From assembly GCF_000241485.1 (NCBI RefSeq), contig NZ_JH584241.1, positions 3,912,485 to 3,958,115 on the forward strand: a DNA stretch of 45,631 nucleotides. The letters run 5' to 3'. Source of the DNA: Sphingomonas sp. PAMC 26605 (GTDB lineage Bacteria > Pseudomonadota > Alphaproteobacteria > Sphingomonadales > Sphingomonadaceae). The position numbers and the translations under genes are program-made. Below are positions 35,936 through 44,249 of this stretch, in pieces. How positions within the stretch are numbered: the stretch's first letter is position 1; every line of letters begins with the position of its first letter. Below the pieces are notes generated by a model that saw only the letters and a program-made list of their open reading frames with translations, had not been told where the DNA came from and ran no database searches.

Positions 35936-38008
35936 TCACCAAATTTGAATGCGATCCGGCGGTTGGCGATACAAGCGGTCGGATGGCTTCACGCTGAAGG
36001 CCGTATACCAGTCATCGATGTTGCGGACGGTCTCATGAACCCGAACGTCGCCTGGGCTGTGCGGATTGGTCAGAAGCGACGAGCGCAGAAAGCTTTCGGT
36101 CTGCTTCTCGCGCCACATCTGCGCATATCCCAAAAAGACGCGCTGGTCGCCAGTGTACCCGTCGATGATCGGGGCGACCTTCCCCTCCAGACTGAGATGA
36201 TAGGCATCGATCGCAATCAGCAATCCTCCGAGATCGGCGATGCTCTCCCCTACGCTGGCTGCACCGTCGACATGAAGGCCCGGAAGCGGCTCGTTCAACG
36301 AATACTGCGCCGCAAGTTTCTTGCTTTGAGCCTCAAAATAGGCGGCATCACGTGCGCTCCACCACGTGCGCAAATTGCCATTGGCGTCATATTTGCGCCC
36401 CTGGTCATCAAAGCCATGGGTCATTTCATGTCCCATGGCGGCCCCCAACGCACCGTAGTTGATAGCGGCGTCAGCGCTTGGATCAAACATCGGAGGATGG
36501 ACGAAGGCGGCGGGGATCGCGACGAGGTTGAGCTCGGGCGCGTAAGATGCGCCGACATATTGCGGGGGTATCTGCCAGCGGCTGCGATTAACAGGACGGC
36601 CCAGCCGCTCGGTCTGCCGATGCCATTCGAAAGCCCGGCTCCGCACTGCGTTGCCGAAGAGATCGCCTGGTTTGATATCGAGTAGCGTATAATCCGCGAA
36701 GACCCCTGGCGAACCGATTTCGATCTTCATCGCCGCCAATTTCTTCTGCGCCTCGGCTTTGGTCGTGGCACTCATCCATGTGAGCCTACCAATGCGCGCT
36801 GCAAACGCCTGCCGCATATTTTCGCCCATTGCCTTGGTGGCGGCACTGGTATCCTGCGGGAAATAAGAAGTGAGGTAGAGGCGGGAGACATCATCGACGA
36901 CGATGGTATTCACGGCGTACAGCGCCGCCTGCCATTGCGGTTGGGGTTCCGACCAGCCTTTCAGTGCCATGAGGTGAAAGCGATCACTCGCATCAACGAA
37001 GCGGTCAGGCAGGAGATCGGCCGCTCGATCTACGGCTTTGAATGCCATCCATGCCTTTAGGGTTTCGAGGGACGCGGATGCGTAGACAGCCGTTGCTGCC
37101 TTGAGCCGCGATGGGTCCTCGACAATCACATTCCCGACCGGCCGAAGGCCGGCACCGCTGAAGAAAACGTCCCATGGGATACCGGGGGCTAGCGCTCCCA
37201 GTTGATCGACGCGATACGGATTGTAGGCTCGGACGGGGTCGCGCGAGGGAGAAGTCTTTGCGCTAGCTCCGGCAAGCGCGGTCTCGAAAGCAATGACCAT
37301 GTTCGCGGCCTGATCGGGCTGCTGCCAGCCCGCCATGGCCAGCATATGGAGAACATAAAGCCGGTAAGCAGCTTTCGTCGCATCGAGCTTCGGGTCGCTG
37401 TAATAGCTATTACCCGGCAGCCCCAAGGACGAAACCGATAGACCAATCACGTAGTGACGCGTGTCCATCGCGTCGGCGTCGATTGCTATCCGAAACGGAG
37501 AACCGCTGAAGCTGCCGAAGCTCGCTCCCATCTGCCCCACGAGCGCAGCCTTCGATGGAGCAGCACGGATAATAGCGAGCAGCGGGGTAAGAGGCTCGAC
37601 TCCGCGTCGTTCGATCGCAGCGCGGTCCTTGTAAGCGCGATAGACGAGGGCAACTTTTGATCTGTTGGTGGTGTCATTGGCGGCAGCCTCGATGAGCGCT
37701 CTGGTCGCCACTAACGCGGCTTGGTCGAGGTCGTCCGTTGGGCCTGCGCGAAAGCTTCCCGGGCGGATCGGCGTGTTCTTTAGCCAGCCACCATTCGCAT
37801 ATCCGTAGAAGGTATCGCCTGGCCTCTGGCTGGTGTTGCGGCCGGCGAGATCGAAGCCCCAGGTTCGCGTGTGGCCCGGCGGCATCGCCGCCACGGAAGT
37901 AGCGAGCAACGTGACAAACATACCGGCGCGCAGCGCCGAGCCGACCAACAATGACCGCCTCGAGCGATTCCGCCCGAGGCGAGTATGTCGCATGCCGTCG
38001 ATCGTCAC
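35936..38008 (-). CDS. M13-family zinc metallopeptidase (neprilysin/PepO-like)
   Basis: A 690-residue secreted endopeptidase acting on short peptides. A basic N-terminus with RSRRSLLVGSALRAG and a hydrophobic stretch ending SVAA indicate export, possibly by Tat. The zinc site is H527-E528-x2-H531 (GHEMTHGFDD) with E588 and D592 (GESIAD). The C-terminus VRNIDDWYTAF...DRIQIW is typical of M13. The usual NAYY substrate motif appears altered to GASY (VGASYAPELN). I start at GTG because GGAG lies eight bases upstream and the codon overlaps the previous stop (GTGA). That couples translation to the EthD-domain gene. Confidence 0.9.
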   Translation of the reverse strand: MTIDGMRHTRLGRNRSRRSLLVGSALRAGMFVTLLATSVAAMPPGHTRTWGFDLAGRNTSQRPGDTFYGYANGGWLKNTPIRPGSFRAGPTDDLDQAALVATRALIEAAANDTTNRSKVALVYRAYKDRAAIERRGVEPLTPLLAIIRAAPSKAALVGQMGASFGSFSGSPFRIAIDADAMDTRHYVIGLSVSSLGLPGNSYYSDPKLDATKAAYRLYVLHMLAMAGWQQPDQAANMVIAFETALAGASAKTSPSRDPVRAYNPYRVDQLGALAPGIPWDVFFSGAGLRPVGNVIVEDPSRLKAATAVYASASLETLKAWMAFKAVDRAADLLPDRFVDASDRFHLMALKGWSEPQPQWQAALYAVNTIVVDDVSRLYLTSYFPQDTSAATKAMGENMRQAFAARIGRLTWMSATTKAEAQKKLAAMKIEIGSPGVFADYTLLDIKPGDLFGNAVRSRAFEWHRQTERLGRPVNRSRWQIPPQYVGASYAPELNLVAIPAAFVHPPMFDPSADAAINYGALGAAMGHEMTHGFDDQGRKYDANGNLRTWWSARDAAYFEAQSKKLAAQYSLNEPLPGLHVDGAASVGESIADLGGLLIAIDAYHLSLEGKVAPIIDGYTGDQRVFLGYAQMWREKQTESFLRSSLLTNPHSPGDVRVHETVRNIDDWYTAFSVKPSDRLYRQPPDRIQIW

Positions 38009-38919
38009 GACAGTGGCTCCAGAACGGCATCGCCGAACAAGACATTCAATAGCGGCTTGGAGCGCTCGTTCTCAGGCTCGTTGATCGCACGGAGCGTTCG
38101 GAACGCGGACAGACCACGAAGCCCCGCCTGAGTGGGCCGTCCGCCAAACACCATCGTGTAAATCTCGTCCGGATAGGTCGTCGCAGCAGCAATGAGGCGC
38201 GCGGCTTCAAATATCGTCTGTGCCATCCTCACCGATCCAGTGAAACGGCGCGCGTTGGCTGCGCTGTCGAAGGCCAGCTCGATATAGGCGTCATATTGTT
38301 GGCTGATGGTGCGTTGATGATCGACATTCGGCGTCGGCCACGCTGCCGCATCGTAAGCCTCGAGGAGATGAAGCCGCGCCTTTAGCACGTTGGTGCCCTC
38401 GCTGATCGTTGTCATCAGCGTATCGCGAACGAAGGCGCGGAACTCCGTCGCGGGCGCACTCTCGGCGCGGCGCAGGAATACAAGCACCTGATAGTCGCCG
38501 GTCGGGCCCTGTGGGGCGCGGTCGATTGTGCGGTCGACGATGGTTGCCGCGTTGCCGGGCCCGGTCGAATACATGTACGTCCCTTTCAGGACATTCTGTT
38601 CGTCCAGGACCATTTGCCCGACCGCCGCACTGCGGATGAGCTTTTCTCGATCTGCAGACGTCTCGAACGTGATTTCGGCCAATCCAACGATTGCGTCCCC
38701 TGCGGACGGCGTCTGGTCGATCGAACTCGAACCCTGAAGAAAACCGTCGATCGGTGTGCCCAGTCGGTGTTGAAAATACTCGAATGCCCCCTCTGCCCTC
38801 GCAGCGAGAACCCCGTGGATGTCCGACCAGTAATCATAGAAGATGTCGAGCGAGATGTCGTCTCTGCGCGTGATCATGACTGAGGTCGAAAGGTCCGATA
38901 CCCGTGGTTTTTCCAACAT
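38005..38919 (-). CDS. Tandem EthD-domain protein
   Basis: A protein of about 304 residues that looks like two EthD-type dimeric alpha-beta-barrel halves. The first is STSVMITRRDDISLDIFYDY then W-x-DIHGVLAAR; the second begins around DYQVLVFLRRAESAPATEF. EthD-type proteins are small enzymes or accessory factors in degradation of ethers and polyketide-like or aromatic compounds. I pick the ATG at 38919; it has only weak upstream AGAG, and a TTG at 38937 or an ATG at 38877 remain possible. Its stop overlaps the start of the M13 peptidase gene, a pairing I do not recognise from known systems. Confidence 0.75.
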   Translation of the reverse strand: MLEKPRVSDLSTSVMITRRDDISLDIFYDYWSDIHGVLAARAEGAFEYFQHRLGTPIDGFLQGSSSIDQTPSAGDAIVGLAEITFETSADREKLIRSAAVGQMVLDEQNVLKGTYMYSTGPGNAATIVDRTIDRAPQGPTGDYQVLVFLRRAESAPATEFRAFVRDTLMTTISEGTNVLKARLHLLEAYDAAAWPTPNVDHQRTISQQYDAYIELAFDSAANARRFTGSVRMAQTIFEAARLIAAATTYPDEIYTMVFGGRPTQAGLRGLSAFRTLRAINEPENERSKPLLNVLFGDAVLEPLS

Positions 38920-38937
38920 CTCTGCGTCCGATCTCAA

Positions 38938-39219
38938 ATCGAGGCCAGACCGGTTTTCGATCTGGGACGTCGTAGGTATGGAATGGAAATAAGCCGAGCA
39001 GCGGATGTCGAGTAGAGGTCGGTTTAGGACGCTACGTTCTAGCGATGAGACAGTGGCCTCGAATTATCTGCATTCATCAATTATGGATGCTCTTTTAGAA
39101 TGCGCATCATCCCGCTGATAGAACAGTGAGGACTGCTTTTAGATGCTACCGGGGAGCAGGGCGTAAGGCCATTTTGGCTTCAGCAGCGGCGCTTCAGTCG
39201 CCAGCATGGAGCATTCGAC
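38938..39219. promoter_or_regulatory. Divergent promoter region with inverted repeats
   Basis: Lies between the EthD-domain gene and the SDR. It is AT-richer than its flanks and contains GCATTCAT-CAATT-ATGGATGC (39070-39090, one mismatch), with another GAATGC at 39098-39103 that pairs with the left half. This is a plausible operator for a local regulator such as the LysR or TetR gene. Confidence 0.4.
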
Positions 39220-39966
39220 ATGACCAAGACCCTCGACGGCAAAATCGCACTGGTGACCGGCGGCTCGCGCGGCATCGGTGCCGCCATCGCCCGCGAACTC
39301 TCCGACCAGGGCGCACACGTTGCAATCAGCTACGCATCGAGCGCCGACAAGGCTGACGCTATCGTCAAGGAGATCGAAGCCAAGGGCCTGAAGAGCGTCG
39401 CTTTCAAGGCCGACTCAGCCGATACCGCACAGGTGAAGAAGCTGATCGCCGACGTCGTTGCCAAGTTCGGTCGGCTCGACATCCTCGTCAACAACGCGGG
39501 CCTTTTCCACTATGGCCTAGTGACCGACAGCACGCATGAGGACGATCTCGACGACCTATATGCGGTCAACACCGATGCGGTCATGACGGGCATCCGCGAA
39601 GCAGGACGCGTCATGGGCGAAGGCGGCCGGATCATCTCGATTTCGACCGGCCTGTCGACCCGGACAGGAGCCGTCGGCCTTGCCGATTACGCGGCAAGCA
39701 AGGCAGCGATCGACGGCTTCACGCGCGGCGCTGCGCACGATCTCGGTGGTAAAGGCATCACCGTCAACGTGATCGGCACTGGCCCGGTCAATACCGAGAT
39801 GAACCCGGAGGACGGGCCGATCTCCGACTGGCTGAAGGGTCAGACCCCGCTGGGACGCTACGCACGCGTCGAAGAGATTTCGGCTGCGGTCGCGTTCCTG
39901 GCATCGCCCCGCGCGAGCTACATCACGGGCAGCGTAATGGCAGTGGATGGCGGCATCGGCGCCTGA
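39220..39966 (+). CDS. SDR oxidoreductase, 3-oxoacyl-reductase-like
   Basis: A 248-residue classical SDR with GGSRGIG as cofactor motif, NNAG in ILVNNAGLF, the serine in SISTGLS, and the catalytic Tyr157-x3-Lys161 (YAASK). The C-terminus VDGGIGA is typical of the FabG-like group. The arginine after the glycine motif favours NADPH. GGAG lies eight bases upstream of the ATG. It is divergent from the EthD/M13 pair and convergent with the LysR gene, from which it is separated by a strong hairpin. Confidence 0.92.
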   Translation: MTKTLDGKIALVTGGSRGIGAAIARELSDQGAHVAISYASSADKADAIVKEIEAKGLKSVAFKADSADTAQVKKLIADVVAKFGRLDILVNNAGLFHYGLVTDSTHEDDLDDLYAVNTDAVMTGIREAGRVMGEGGRIISISTGLSTRTGAVGLADYAASKAAIDGFTRGAAHDLGGKGITVNVIGTGPVNTEMNPEDGPISDWLKGQTPLGRYARVEEISAAVAFLASPRASYITGSVMAVDGGIGA

Positions 39967-39978
39967 CATCAGCTGGAC

Positions 39979-40007
39979 GGCCGATCGGAACAGCGTTCCG
40001 GTCGGCC
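39979..40007. terminator. Bidirectional terminator-like hairpin
   Basis: A 13-bp stem, GGCCGATCGGAAC against GTTCCGGTCGGCC with one G-T pair and a three-base loop, sits exactly in the 45-base gap between the convergent SDR and LysR genes. There is no long T-run on either side, but the stem is very stable. Confidence 0.65.
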
Positions 40008-40011
40008 GATC

Positions 40012-40938
40012 CTAGCCGTTCGGCGAGCTGGAGCATAAGTCCCCCAGCAGCAGATCGTCGCTGAAGGCGCAAGCCAGGTGGTTGATGAATGCACGCACCG
40101 CAGGAGGTTGCCCGCGGCTGCCGGTGAAGACGAGATAGACCGAGCCCTGCTCGCCGCTCCAGCGCGGCAGCACCCTGAGAAGCGATCCGTCCGCCAGCTC
40201 GTGGCGACAGCTATGATCGGGGAGAAAAGCGATCCCCGCTCCGCCGATCGCGGCACTCCGCAAGGTGAAGATATCGCCGCATACCATGCGCGGCAACAAC
40301 GGAACGCTGACGGTCCTTTTCGCTGGTCCCCGCATCGTCCAGGTATCCGCCTGGTCGGTGAAACTCAGCGTGGAGAGGTTCGCTAGGACCGAAGGATCAG
40401 CATCGAGCGCGACCGTTCGCGCGATCGCCGGCGAAGCGACGAGGATGCGCACGTTGGACGCCAGCGTCCGCGTGGTCAGGCTCATATCAGTATCGGGACT
40501 GGTGCGCACCCGCAGCGCGACGTCGATCCGCTGCTCGATGAGATCGATTACCGCATTGGTCGATGTGATGTGGAGGTTCACCAGGGGGAATTGAACGAGA
40601 AAGTCGGGCAGGATGGGGGCAATCGCCTGGAGCATGCCCGGCGGGCAACTGAATCGGATCGTCCCGCTCGCCTCGTCCCTAAACCCGGCCGCAGTCGCGC
40701 GCGCGGCCTGCACTTCGTCCATCATTTTGCGGCAGCGATCGTAGAATTGCTCGCCGACGTCCGTCACCCTGAACCGCCGCGTTGAGCGTTCGATCAGCCG
40801 GACGCCCAGCTGTGCTTCGAGGTCGGCGACCTTCCGGCTGAGCTTTGACTTAGGTTGGCCAATCGCGCGGCTTGCCGCCGCGAAACCACCGTGGGCCACG
40901 ACCTCCGCGAAATAATAAAGATCGTTCAGATCCTCCAT
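40012..40938 (-). CDS. LysR-family transcriptional regulator
   Basis: A 308-residue LysR regulator. The N-terminal helix-turn-helix reads FAEVVAHGGFAAASRAIGQP then KSKLSRKVADLEAQLGVRL. The effector domain carries CPPGMLQAIAPILPDF and IGGAGIAFLPDHSC, as in the group that controls quinone or aromatic oxidoreductases. It follows the epimerase-like gene by 52 bases on the same strand, so it may be the last gene of that operon. It may regulate that operon and the convergent SDR. Confidence 0.9.
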   Translation of the reverse strand: MEDLNDLYYFAEVVAHGGFAAASRAIGQPKSKLSRKVADLEAQLGVRLIERSTRRFRVTDVGEQFYDRCRKMMDEVQAARATAAGFRDEASGTIRFSCPPGMLQAIAPILPDFLVQFPLVNLHITSTNAVIDLIEQRIDVALRVRTSPDTDMSLTTRTLASNVRILVASPAIARTVALDADPSVLANLSTLSFTDQADTWTMRGPAKRTVSVPLLPRMVCGDIFTLRSAAIGGAGIAFLPDHSCRHELADGSLLRVLPRWSGEQGSVYLVFTGSRGQPPAVRAFINHLACAFSDDLLLGDLCSSSPNG

Positions 40939-40990
40939 TGGCGCTCTCGACCGGTCATCGACATGACGAATGGGGAATCTCGAACAGTGG

Positions 40991-41884
40991 TCATGAGACG
41001 AGCTGCGCTCTAGAAAGCGCCGGCCCCGCCGGCCTCCATCCCAAGAGCCGGCGCGCGTTCGTAGCGCGCACTCGACAATTGGTCGCCAGCGCCACCTGAG
41101 GCCACATTCCCAGTTCTGCTTTGGCGGCGTCCAGATCCCAGGACACCGTCTTGCCTCCGAACCCGAGCGAATGGCTTACGGCAGCGGCAACCTCCTTCAG
41201 CGACAGTTCGCCATTTTCGGCGTAAAAGAACGAGGCCGACGGCGCGTGTTCGAGGACCAGGCCAAAAAGCGTCGCGAGATCCTCCACGAACACGTTGGAC
41301 CAGATGTTCGCGCCTTCGCCGATATAGGCGCCGGCGTTCAGCTCGCGCGATTTAGCCGCGATCTTCGGGATCTGGTCGCTATCCCGGCCAAGGCCTCGTC
41401 CCAAACCATAAACCATTGTGGGGCATATGACCGCTGTACGGATGCCATCGGTTATGCCGGCACGGCGGACCGCATGATCGACCGCGATGCGTGGAAGTCG
41501 GTGCGGCATAGCTACAAAAGGAGCATCGTCTTCGACGATGGTGTCGCTCGCATAGGCACCCTTCGCGTCGTCGACGATGATGCTCGACCCGCTCGTGTGC
41601 ACGAGCATTTTCCCGCTTCCTGCCAGCGCGCCGATCAGCGTCCGCACCACGCCGATATGGTCGGAATCCGACACGTTGATCGTGGCATCACTCGATTTCG
41701 CCGCATCTTCGAGAGCGGTCCGATCGTCGAAACCGCCAAGGACGGCCTCTATTCCGAGCGACCTTAGGCCGGCAGCCCTCTCGCCGGTTCGCGCAAGACC
41801 GATCACGCTATGACCCGCGTCGCGCAGGGCTACAGCAACGGTTCCGCCGATATATCCTGTAGCACCGACAACGAAGACTTTCAT
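40991..41884 (-). CDS. NAD-dependent epimerase-like SDR (extended/atypical)
   Basis: A 297-residue Rossmann-fold protein beginning MKVFVVGATGYIGGTVAVAL, the GxxGxxG motif of extended SDRs. A later segment (TAVICPTMVYGLGRG) matches the VYG region of the epimerase/dehydratase fold. The catalytic Tyr-x3-Lys is not obvious, so it may be a NAD(P)-binding or reductase variant. The ATG is chosen because the Rossmann strand starts there and AGGGA is upstream. It lies between EthD and LysR genes on one strand. Confidence 0.82.
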   Translation of the reverse strand: MKVFVVGATGYIGGTVAVALRDAGHSVIGLARTGERAAGLRSLGIEAVLGGFDDRTALEDAAKSSDATINVSDSDHIGVVRTLIGALAGSGKMLVHTSGSSIIVDDAKGAYASDTIVEDDAPFVAMPHRLPRIAVDHAVRRAGITDGIRTAVICPTMVYGLGRGLGRDSDQIPKIAAKSRELNAGAYIGEGANIWSNVFVEDLATLFGLVLEHAPSASFFYAENGELSLKEVAAAVSHSLGFGGKTVSWDLDAAKAELGMWPQVALATNCRVRATNARRLLGWRPAGPALSRAQLVS

Positions 41885-41981
41885 GCAGCTTAATCCCTGT
41901 GACGGTGCGCGACCAATAACGATGCACAGCATCGGCTACTCGATAAAGTGGAAGTCTGACTGGAAGCCAAACTCCCGAACA

Positions 41982-42329
41982 TCACCGCGTAAAGTCGACC
42001 TTCTCCTCGGTAAACATGACGAGCGTTTTCGAGGTGTCGAGAAACTTCTTGTCGTCCTCCTGCACTACGGATACCCATTTTTCCGAGCCAAGCATTTCTT
42101 TGAGCGCCGAGAAGTCCTCGACCCATACTTCGGCGACGCCATCGAACGGGGCAGCAGTGGCACCCTCGGGGACACCACCGATATTGTGCTGCTGTGTATA
42201 GCGGATGGTGTTATTCATGACCTCGGGGACGGTGTGAACAGCAGGCCAGTGGACATTTTTCCAATGGTCGGCAAACTCCTCGAACGTCAGATCGGGGCGG
42301 CGGGTGAGAAACAGGCTCATCTTAATCAT
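41982..42329 (-). CDS. EthD-domain protein
   Basis: A 115-residue single EthD/dimeric alpha-beta-barrel protein: KMSLFLTRRPDLTFEEFADH then WKNVHWPAV, the usual W-x(2)-xH-x-P motif, and a C-terminal strand LVMFTEEKVDF. AGGA lies eight bases before the ATG. It is the second EthD-type gene in the region; the other is a fused double copy at 38005-38919. It is 60 bases after the PRISE-like reductase and 97 before the epimerase-like gene, so all are probably co-transcribed. Confidence 0.85.
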   Translation of the reverse strand: MIKMSLFLTRRPDLTFEEFADHWKNVHWPAVHTVPEVMNNTIRYTQQHNIGGVPEGATAAPFDGVAEVWVEDFSALKEMLGSEKWVSVVQEDDKKFLDTSKTLVMFTEEKVDFTR

Positions 42330-42389
42330 GGCGCGGTCCTTGTTTACGTAGAGTGCGTGCTGTCGCGAGGGAGCATCGGTGCCGCGCGA

Positions 42390-43493
42390 TCACGGCACGA
42401 GCTTCAGCGTGCGAAGCGTGTCGAACTGTCTGATGAAACTGGCATGGGTGTCGATGCAGTCGGCGAAGCCGGCTTGTCGGATCTTGATCGTGCTTTGCAC
42501 GAGATCGTAGTCGATCCCGAGGACGCCATCGAGAAACGGCCATGCCGCTATCTCTTTCCAGGGGGTCTGCCTAAGGCCGTGCTTAGCGACAATTCGCTCC
42601 CACACAGGACCTTTGTCTTCCATCTGCGTGACCAACGACATCGGTTGCGGCTCGGCCGGCGCTATGTCGAAATAGGAGGCGATGTCCCCCCATAGATGCT
42701 TCCAACGATAATGGTCGCCGTTGGTGACGTTGAAGATCTCGTTGCGCGCCGTCTCCGCGCCCAACGCCCATAGTGCAGCGTCGCCGAGGATGCCGGCATC
42801 GGTCACTTGATGCAGTGCCGACCAGGCACCGACGGTACCGGGGAAGCGCAACGGCACGCCCTCTTCCCGGCAAATAGCCGCATAGACGGCGAGCCCGGTC
42901 GCAAGGTTCATAGGGGAGCCGAGGCCCACGCCGAGAATGCCGTCGGGCCGCAGTATAGACCAGCTGGCGCCGTTGCGTGCGGACCATTCCCGCAGCGCAT
43001 CCTCCTGATCATCGTAGAAGATTGGCCCGAGAATTCGGTGATCGGACTCCTTCGCCGGCGTCTTGTAGGGACCGAGGTGTGGACCGTAGGATTTTCCCCC
43101 GCCGATGAGCACCACGCGGCCGGGCGGCGTGCCCGCTTCATATAGAGCTTCCAGCGTGTTGATGAGCATCTCGACGTTAGGCGCGACGTTGAGCGCCATG
43201 CTGGGTCGTTCGACATAGGCTGCGAAGACGAGATCGGTTATCGCAGGTACGTTCGCGAAGGCCGTTTTTGCGTTAGTAGCGGACAGGAGGTCAACGCTGA
43301 CGTGCTCAGGCGACAAGGCACCTGTCAATCCGTGCTCGGGGCTTGCCCTGCGGCCGGCGGTCATCACCTTCCAGCCCCCGTCGCGAACTGCGGCGTTGAC
43401 GATCGCACCGCCAGCCACGCCGTGGCCGCCAATGACGAGGAGCCGACGGTTCGCCAAGTCGGAACGGCCCTCGCTGAAGCTCTGTTCAGTCAT
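42390..43493 (-). CDS. PRISE-like NAD(P)H reductase (SDR superfamily)
   Basis: A 367-residue Rossmann-fold protein with GGHGVAGGAIV near the N-terminus and an architecture resembling progesterone-5-beta-reductase/iridoid-synthase-like (PRISE) enzymes, which reduce activated C=C bonds. Supporting segments are LIGGGKSYGPHLG, FYDDQEDALREW, WSILRPDGILGVG, FNVTNGDHYRWKHLW and the C-terminal FLDGVLGIDYDLV. In plant PRISE enzymes the active-site Tyr lies in a similar FYDDQED-type segment. I start at the ATG 23 codons inside the longest frame because the Rossmann core follows it. It probably leads a four-gene unit ending with the LysR gene. Confidence 0.82.
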   Translation of the reverse strand: MTEQSFSEGRSDLANRRLLVIGGHGVAGGAIVNAAVRDGGWKVMTAGRRASPEHGLTGALSPEHVSVDLLSATNAKTAFANVPAITDLVFAAYVERPSMALNVAPNVEMLINTLEALYEAGTPPGRVVLIGGGKSYGPHLGPYKTPAKESDHRILGPIFYDDQEDALREWSARNGASWSILRPDGILGVGLGSPMNLATGLAVYAAICREEGVPLRFPGTVGAWSALHQVTDAGILGDAALWALGAETARNEIFNVTNGDHYRWKHLWGDIASYFDIAPAEPQPMSLVTQMEDKGPVWERIVAKHGLRQTPWKEIAAWPFLDGVLGIDYDLVQSTIKIRQAGFADCIDTHASFIRQFDTLRTLKLVP

Positions 43494-43740
43494 ATTCGAA
43501 ATCCGATGCACTTTATATGGAGCGAAAGCTTCAGAAATGTTTATTTGGTGCCGCCTGCGCATCGATCAAGCTTTTTGATGCGAATTCTCCAAAAATCGGA
43601 TGTCTTGGTGCGTTGGGGCGGCGAACAGATCCGTGGGCCTCGAGCGTCCTCGCGAGGATGGGAACGACACTGCGCTCGTAATTATGGACACGGCATTGGA
43701 ACGACACCTGATGCAATCTAGGCTCGGCTAATTTGCCCGA

Positions 43741-43926
43741 GCGCATATTGGCGCTTGCAGCAACAATCCCGACGTTCAGGCTCAATTATGCGCTCGCGGT
43801 GCTGGCGTCGCGATATTGCCGATCCCGCTAGGTGACGCGACCTCAGGCCTGCAGCGAATTGACTTTGGCGAGACGCCGCTAGGTCGAGACACATGGCACG
43901 GATATCATCCAGATCTAGGCAGCGTG
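43741..43926 (+). pseudogene. C-terminal fragment of a LysR-family regulator
   Basis: Plus-strand translation gives NNPDVQAQLCARGAGVAILP followed by IPLGD, LQRIDFGETPLGRDTW and HGYHPDLG, the typical end of a LysR effector domain (GxGxAxLP, LG-D, L-R-D-GE-P-GRD-W-GYH-DL). The helix-turn-helix and the first two-thirds are missing. The fragment is cut at both ends, on the right by the opposing helical-protein fragment. Confidence 0.65.
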
Positions 43927-43937
43927 TCGGGCTCATG

Positions 43938-44219
43938 GGCGAACCGACGGTCGATCCACCGGCTCAGGATCGTTGGCCCCGACGGCGCGGACAGTTCCGC
44001 GATCGCCTTCACTGAATATGCTCAGTCGAAGTGTTCGGTGTAGGCGAGGACCAGTTCGGCCACGCGGGAGTAGCGGTATGCGAGCTCAGGCCGATCCTTC
44101 CGGTCGTGGCCGGCGGCGACCGCGAGATCGGACAGCGCTTCCCATCGGGCGACGTTCTCGTCGCCGAGCTTTGCCGACACCTCGATCGTCTGCTCGAAAT
44201 GCTCCCGCGCCTCGGGCAT
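43938..44219 (-). pseudogene. Fragment of an unrecognised helical-repeat protein, with in-frame TGA
   Basis: Minus-strand translation reads MPEAREHFEQTIEVSAKLGD, ENVARWEALSDLAVAAGHDR, KDRPELAYRYSRVAELVL and AYTEHFD. After TGA at 44024-44022 it continues in the same frame as AYSVKAIAELSAPSGPTILS then RWIDRRF. The amphipathic helices look like TPR-type repeats of a large protein, possibly a STAND/NACHT-type ATP-binding protein; this is impression, not identification. The stop falls where a Trp (FDW) would fit. The fragment is cut on both sides by a recombinase and a LysR fragment. Confidence 0.55.
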
Positions 44220-44249
44220 GTAGTGAGGAGCACCGCGCGGGGGACGTCG

